The position numbers and the translations under genes were made by a program. A DNA stretch of 11,437 bases, taken from NCBI GenBank assembly GCA_002435835.1, contig DIVM01000269.1, positions 1 through 11,437 of the forward strand. The letters run 5' to 3'. The notes below the pieces were generated by a model. It saw only the letters and a program-made list of their open reading frames with translations. It had not been told where the DNA came from and ran no database searches. Below are positions 8,334 to 11,437 of the stretch, one piece after another (the first letter of the stretch is position 1; each line of letters opens with the position of its first letter). Source of the stretch: Firmicutes bacterium UBA6132. GTDB lineage: Bacteria; Bacillota_A; Clostridia; Tissierellales; Sedimentibacteraceae.

Positions 8334-8360
8334 TAATCAGTCATTATGAATGACTGATTA
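8334..8360 (+). terminator. Hairpin after rpoZ, probable terminator of the yicC operon
   Basis: A perfect 12-bp stem pairs 8334-8345 (TAATCAGTCATT) with 8349-8360 (AATGACTGATTA) around an ATG triloop. The following bases (TTTGATTTAT) are T-rich but interrupted, so termination may be partial, and some transcripts may continue into priA. It is unlike the two hairpins flanking the sigma gene. Confidence 0.6.
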
Positions 8361-8430
8361 TTTGATTTATAATGAATTAAAAATAATTAAAAATAATATA
8401 ATATTATAAAAAAAGTTTATTTTTGGGATT

Positions 8431-8457
8431 GTCATTCTAAGCGACAGCGAAGGATCT
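8431..8457. repeat. Fragment resembling a dispersed 'GTCATTCTGAGCG' repeat
   Basis: The 27 bases start GTCATTCTAAGCGACAGCGA and end AGGATCT, with 13 of 27 G or C in a spacer that is otherwise nearly all A/T. The string closely resembles a repeat I recall from many unrelated bacterial genomes (GTCATTCTGAGCG-AGCGAAG-ATCT and its reverse complement), usually between genes. It contains the short tandem AGCGA-C-AGCGA. Only one copy is present in this window, so calling it a repeat rests on memory of the motif. Confidence 0.5.
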
Positions 8458-8463
8458 TATAAT
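8435..8463 (+). promoter_or_regulatory. Candidate promoter of priA
   Basis: A consensus TATAAT (8458-8463) directly follows the repeat-like fragment. The best -35 at 17-base spacing is TTCTAA (8435-8440), inside the fragment and only a 3-of-6 match. Transcription would start near 8470, about 25 bases before priA. Other TATAAT strings at 8368-8373 and 8397-8402 have even weaker -35 partners. The rest of the 215-base spacer holds only the hairpin and AT-rich sequence. Confidence 0.35.
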
Positions 8464-8494
8464 AATGCATAATAAAAAGATTTGGATGTGATTT

Positions 8495-10942
8495 ATGTTT
8501 AATATTTATGTACAAGTAATTTTAAATAACAATTCAAAAAGTACGGACCGAGTTTATACATATGGTGTTGAACCTTGTTTTGAAAGTAAAGCTTCAATAG
8601 GTAAAAGGGTCAAAGTAAAATTTGGCAACAATAAACACATCCTCGATGCATTAATTGTTTCATTAAGTAAAAGTTCTAACTTGGATGATTCAAAAATTAA
8701 GCCAATTTTAGATGTAATAGATGAAAAACCAATTATAAAAGAAGAAATGGTTAAATTATGTTTTTGGATAAGGGAAAGATATTTGTGTAAGTTTTCAGAT
8801 GCTATAAGGCTCATGGTACCGTCAGGTATTAAATATGAACATAATATAATTATTAATGTAATAAGTAGTGATTTTTCCGAAATTTCTTTAAATGAAAAAG
8901 AAGGAGATTTACTTAATATATTAAAAAATGGTTCAATTGAATTAAATAGTTTAAAAAAGTTATATGATGGTCAAAATTTATATCCTTTTATTCAAAGCCT
9001 TAAAGACAAAAATATAATTGAAATAACTAATGAAGAAAAATTTAAAAAAAATTTCTCTCAGGAAAAAATAATCTGTTTAAAAGATGAATATAAATCAGTG
9101 GATGATTATGATATCAAAAAAACTGATGCGCAAAAAAATATAATAAATTATTTAAGAGAAAATGGAAAAACAAATATAAAAAATGTTATTAATAATTTAA
9201 ATGTTTCTTCTTCTGTAATTAATAATTTGATTAAAAAAGAAATAATTGTTTGTGAAATGGTCTTATATGAAAAAAGTGAAAATCAAGAAGACTACATATT
9301 GAATGAAATTAAAAATGAAAAAAATATAGATTTAAATCAAGAGCAAAAAAATGCTGTACATGAAATAATCTACAATAAAAACAATGTTTTTCTTTTGCAC
9401 GGTATAACAGGAAGCGGGAAAACTGAAGTTTATATGGAAATAATAGAATATTACCAAAAAAGAAATAAACAATCCATTATGCTAGTTCCAGAAATTTCTT
9501 TAACAGCACAGACAATAGAAAGATTTAAAAAGCGTTTTGGAAATAAAATAGCTGTATTTCACTCAAGATTATCTAAAAAAGAAAAGTTTATTGAGTGGAA
9601 TAAAGTATACAAAAAAGAAGTCGATGTTATTATAGGAGCAAGGTCTGCTATATTTCTTCCTATTTCAAATTTAGGCGCTATAATAATTGATGAAGAACAT
9701 GAAGAAAGTTATAAATCATCAACTGCACCTAAATATGATACTGTGGAAGTTGCTATTAGAATGTCAGTATTATTAGGAGCTAAAGTTATTCTGGGTACAG
9801 CTACACCATCTTTAAACACTTATCACATGGTATTAAAAAATCAAATTGAATTAATAGAATTAAAAAACAGAGTTCAAAATGCACATTTGCCTGAAATTCA
9901 AATCATAGATATGGGTAAAGAACTTGATAAAGGTAATAATACTGCAATAAGTGAAAAGTTGTACCAGAATATAAAATTATCTTTACAAAAGAAAGAACAA
10001 GTTATAATATTTTTAAATAAAAGAGGTTATTCTGCTTTTATTTCCTGTAAAAAATGTGGTTATGTTATTAAGTGTGACAGATGTGATGTTTCTTTAACTT
10101 ATCATTTAAAAAACAATGTACTTAAATGTCATTATTGTGGAAGTTCAAAGAAATTAATTACTTCATGCCCTGAATGCGGTAGCGATAAAATAGATCAATT
10201 TGGTGCAGGAACTCAGCAAATTGAAAAATTAATCACTCATTTGTTTCCTAATGCAGCTGTAGCTCGAATGGACATGGATTCTATGACAAAAAAACAAAGT
10301 TATGAACAGATATATGATGATTTTAAAAACAGAAAAATAGATATATTGATAGGAACACAAATGCTTGCAAAAGGTTTTGACTTTCCGGAAGTTACAACAG
10401 TTGGAGTAATATCAGCAGATGCTATTTTAAATCTTCCTTTTTATAACGCTTCTGAAAAAACATTTCAGCTTTTAACACAGGTAAGTGGAAGAGCTGGCAG
10501 AGCTGAAAAAAAAGGTAGGGTTTTTATTCAAACATATGAACCTGAAAACTTTATAATAAATGCTGCTAAAAATAACGATTATAATTTATTTTTAAATGAA
10601 GAGTTAAAATTAAGAAAAGAGTTTGCATTTCCCCCATTTATTAATATAATAAATATATGCTTAATTTCGAAAAATGAATATTTAGTAAATAATATTGCAA
10701 ATCAAAAATACGAAGAGTTAAACAGTAAAGTGAAGGATTTAGTTGAAAGCAGAAGTTTACTTTTATATAGACCTATTCCACACACTATTTATAAAGTAAA
10801 CAATGAATACAGAGTTAATTTATTTATGAAATCTTCTAATAATATTTTAGGCAAATTAAAGAATATAATTAGAAATATTTATATGGAAAATGATATTGAA
10901 AATATAAAAATAAGTATTAATATAAATACTGATACAGTATAA
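8495..10942 (+). CDS. priA: Primosomal protein N' (PriA helicase, replication restart)
   Basis: PriA recognises stalled or repaired replication forks, unwinds the lagging arm 3'-to-5' with ATP and starts reloading of the replicative helicase. The 815 residues match the length of Firmicute PriA. An N-terminal fork-binding domain (about 1-110) is followed by a variable Lys/Asn-rich winged-helix linker (about 111-275). The helicase core contains Walker A GITGSGKTEVY (303-313), VPEISLT (331-337), DEEHEESYK (399-407) and GTATPS (434-439). A zinc-binding insertion has eight cysteines (518, 521, 527, 530, 545, 548, 558, 561). Late helicase motifs are GAGTQQIE (570-577), IGTQMLAKGFDFP (619-631) and VSGRAGRA (663-670). 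The C-terminal domain begins near FAFPPF (710-715). The Shine-Dalgarno is weak (GGATGTG, 8484-8490, 4 bases before the ATG). def follows after 13 bases. Confidence 0.97.
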   Translation: MFNIYVQVILNNNSKSTDRVYTYGVEPCFESKASIGKRVKVKFGNNKHILDALIVSLSKSSNLDDSKIKPILDVIDEKPIIKEEMVKLCFWIRERYLCKFSDAIRLMVPSGIKYEHNIIINVISSDFSEISLNEKEGDLLNILKNGSIELNSLKKLYDGQNLYPFIQSLKDKNIIEITNEEKFKKNFSQEKIICLKDEYKSVDDYDIKKTDAQKNIINYLRENGKTNIKNVINNLNVSSSVINNLIKKEIIVCEMVLYEKSENQEDYILNEIKNEKNIDLNQEQKNAVHEIIYNKNNVFLLHGITGSGKTEVYMEIIEYYQKRNKQSIMLVPEISLTAQTIERFKKRFGNKIAVFHSRLSKKEKFIEWNKVYKKEVDVIIGARSAIFLPISNLGAIIIDEEHEESYKSSTAPKYDTVEVAIRMSVLLGAKVILGTATPSLNTYHMVLKNQIELIELKNRVQNAHLPEIQIIDMGKELDKGNNTAISEKLYQNIKLSLQKKEQVIIFLNKRGYSAFISCKKCGYVIKCDRCDVSLTYHLKNNVLKCHYCGSSKKLITSCPECGSDKIDQFGAGTQQIEKLITHLFPNAAVARMDMDSMTKKQSYEQIYDDFKNRKIDILIGTQMLAKGFDFPEVTTVGVISADAILNLPFYNASEKTFQLLTQVSGRAGRAEKKGRVFIQTYEPENFIINAAKNNDYNLFLNEELKLRKEFAFPPFINIINICLISKNEYLVNNIANQKYEELNSKVKDLVESRSLLLYRPIPHTIYKVNNEYRVNLFMKSSNNILGKLKNIIRNIYMENDIENIKISININTDTV

Positions 10943-10955
10943 ATTAGGAGGAAAA

Positions 10956-11408
10956 ATGGCTATAAGAAAATTAAGATTAGAAGGCGATGAAATACTAAGG
11001 AAAAAAAGTAGAGAAGTAACCGTTATAGATGATAAAATTAAAATGATATTAAACGACATGGTAGACACTATGTATAAAAATGATGGTGTTGGACTTGCTG
11101 CTCCTCAAATTGGATTATTAAAAAGATTAGTTGTAATTGATGTAGGTGATGATCATGTATATAAAATGATTAACCCTAAAATAACTGCCTCTTCAGGAAA
11201 AGAGTGGGATCAAGAAGGTTGCTTAAGCGTTCCTGAAATTAAAGGGGATGTTTTAAGACCTACTAATGTAACATGTGTTTACACAAATGAAAACGGTGAG
11301 GAAATCACATTACAAACTGAAGATCATCTTCTTGCAAGATGTATTTGCCATGAACTTGATCATTTAGAAGGAACTTTATTTATTGATAAAATGAAAAAAC
11401 AAATATAA
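10956..11408 (+). CDS. def: Peptide deformylase
   Basis: Def removes the formyl group from the N-terminal methionine of new proteins on the ribosome, using a bound metal ion (usually Fe2+). The 150-residue protein has all three family motifs: GVGLAAPQIG (44-53, with Gln51), EGCLSVPE (87-94, metal ligand Cys89) and HELDHLEG (132-139, ligands His132 and His136 and catalytic Glu133). The length and the absence of the insertion between motifs seen in type 2 enzymes such as B. subtilis PDF point to type 1, though this is inferred. AGGAGG (10946-10951) lies 4 bases before the ATG. It is downstream of priA and upstream of the probable fmt, the enzyme pair that removes and adds formyl groups, an order widely conserved in Firmicutes. 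Confidence 0.97.
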   Translation: MAIRKLRLEGDEILRKKSREVTVIDDKIKMILNDMVDTMYKNDGVGLAAPQIGLLKRLVVIDVGDDHVYKMINPKITASSGKEWDQEGCLSVPEIKGDVLRPTNVTCVYTNENGEEITLQTEDHLLARCICHELDHLEGTLFIDKMKKQI

Positions 11409-11428
11409 CAAATATAAGAAGGAAAATT

Positions 11429-11437
11429 ATGAATGTA
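11429..11437 (+). CDS. Start of next gene, probably methionyl-tRNA formyltransferase (fmt)
   Basis: Only three codons (Met-Asn-Val) are visible before the window ends. An AGAAGGA Shine-Dalgarno-like site (11417-11423) lies 5 bases upstream of the ATG, and the gene starts 20 bases after the def stop. The fmt assignment rests only on the conserved priA-def-fmt order in Firmicutes and on MNV being compatible with the usual fmt N-terminus. Confidence 0.45.

Noticed and set aside
10856..11068. Minus-strand 70-codon frame over the priA-def junction
   Set aside because: It is a shadow of the priA 3' end and def start, with a composition typical of non-coding AT-rich frames.

Overview
The window is about 11.4 kb of very AT-rich DNA. 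Purine-rich Shine-Dalgarno sites of the AGGAGG type precede nearly every gene, and the gene content and order are those of a low-GC Firmicute, most likely a member of the Clostridia or Tissierellia. This is inferred from synteny and composition; no marker in the window fixes the genus. Nearly all of it is conserved housekeeping DNA. I found no phage, insertion sequence, tRNA, rRNA, CRISPR array or clearly undescribed multi-gene system.

Layout. (1) Positions 1-2536, + strand: the 3' end of ylmH, then lspA, an rluD-type pseudouridine synthase and pyrR. This is the end of the well-known cell-division/lspA/pyr neighbourhood of Firmicutes, without the divIVA and ileS genes that Bacillus subtilis has between ylmH and lspA. 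(2) Positions 2537-6034: a less conserved stretch with a small cupin-fold protein (+), a SigA-like group 2 sigma factor (-) and the ribosome-quality-control factor RqcH (-). The sigma gene lies between two related intrinsic-terminator hairpins. (3) Positions 6035-11437, + strand: yicC/yloC, remA, gmk, rpoZ, priA, def and the first codons of the next gene, probably fmt. This matches the Bacillus order, except that coaBC is missing between rpoZ and priA. In its place is a 215-base spacer with a hairpin and a GC-richer fragment resembling a dispersed repeat.

How the genes work together. The + strand operons supply information-processing and envelope enzymes: lipoprotein signal cleavage (LspA), rRNA modification (RluD-like), pyrimidine control (PyrR), RNA turnover (YicC), GMP phosphorylation (Gmk), the RNA polymerase omega subunit, replication restart (PriA) and N-terminal deformylation (Def). 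YlmH and RqcH are both linked to rescue of stalled 50S subunits carrying peptidyl-tRNA. rqcH and yicC are divergent, with readable back-to-back promoters about 20 bases apart. Several genes overlap or sit within 1-20 bases of each other, which points to translational coupling.

The most interesting non-coding signals are the related terminators flanking the sigma gene, with a compensatory base-pair change between them; a perfect 14-bp palindrome at the cupin promoter that shares 9 bases with the sigma promoter; a strong unassigned + strand promoter aimed straight into a terminator; and the repeat fragment that abuts a TATAAT box upstream of priA.
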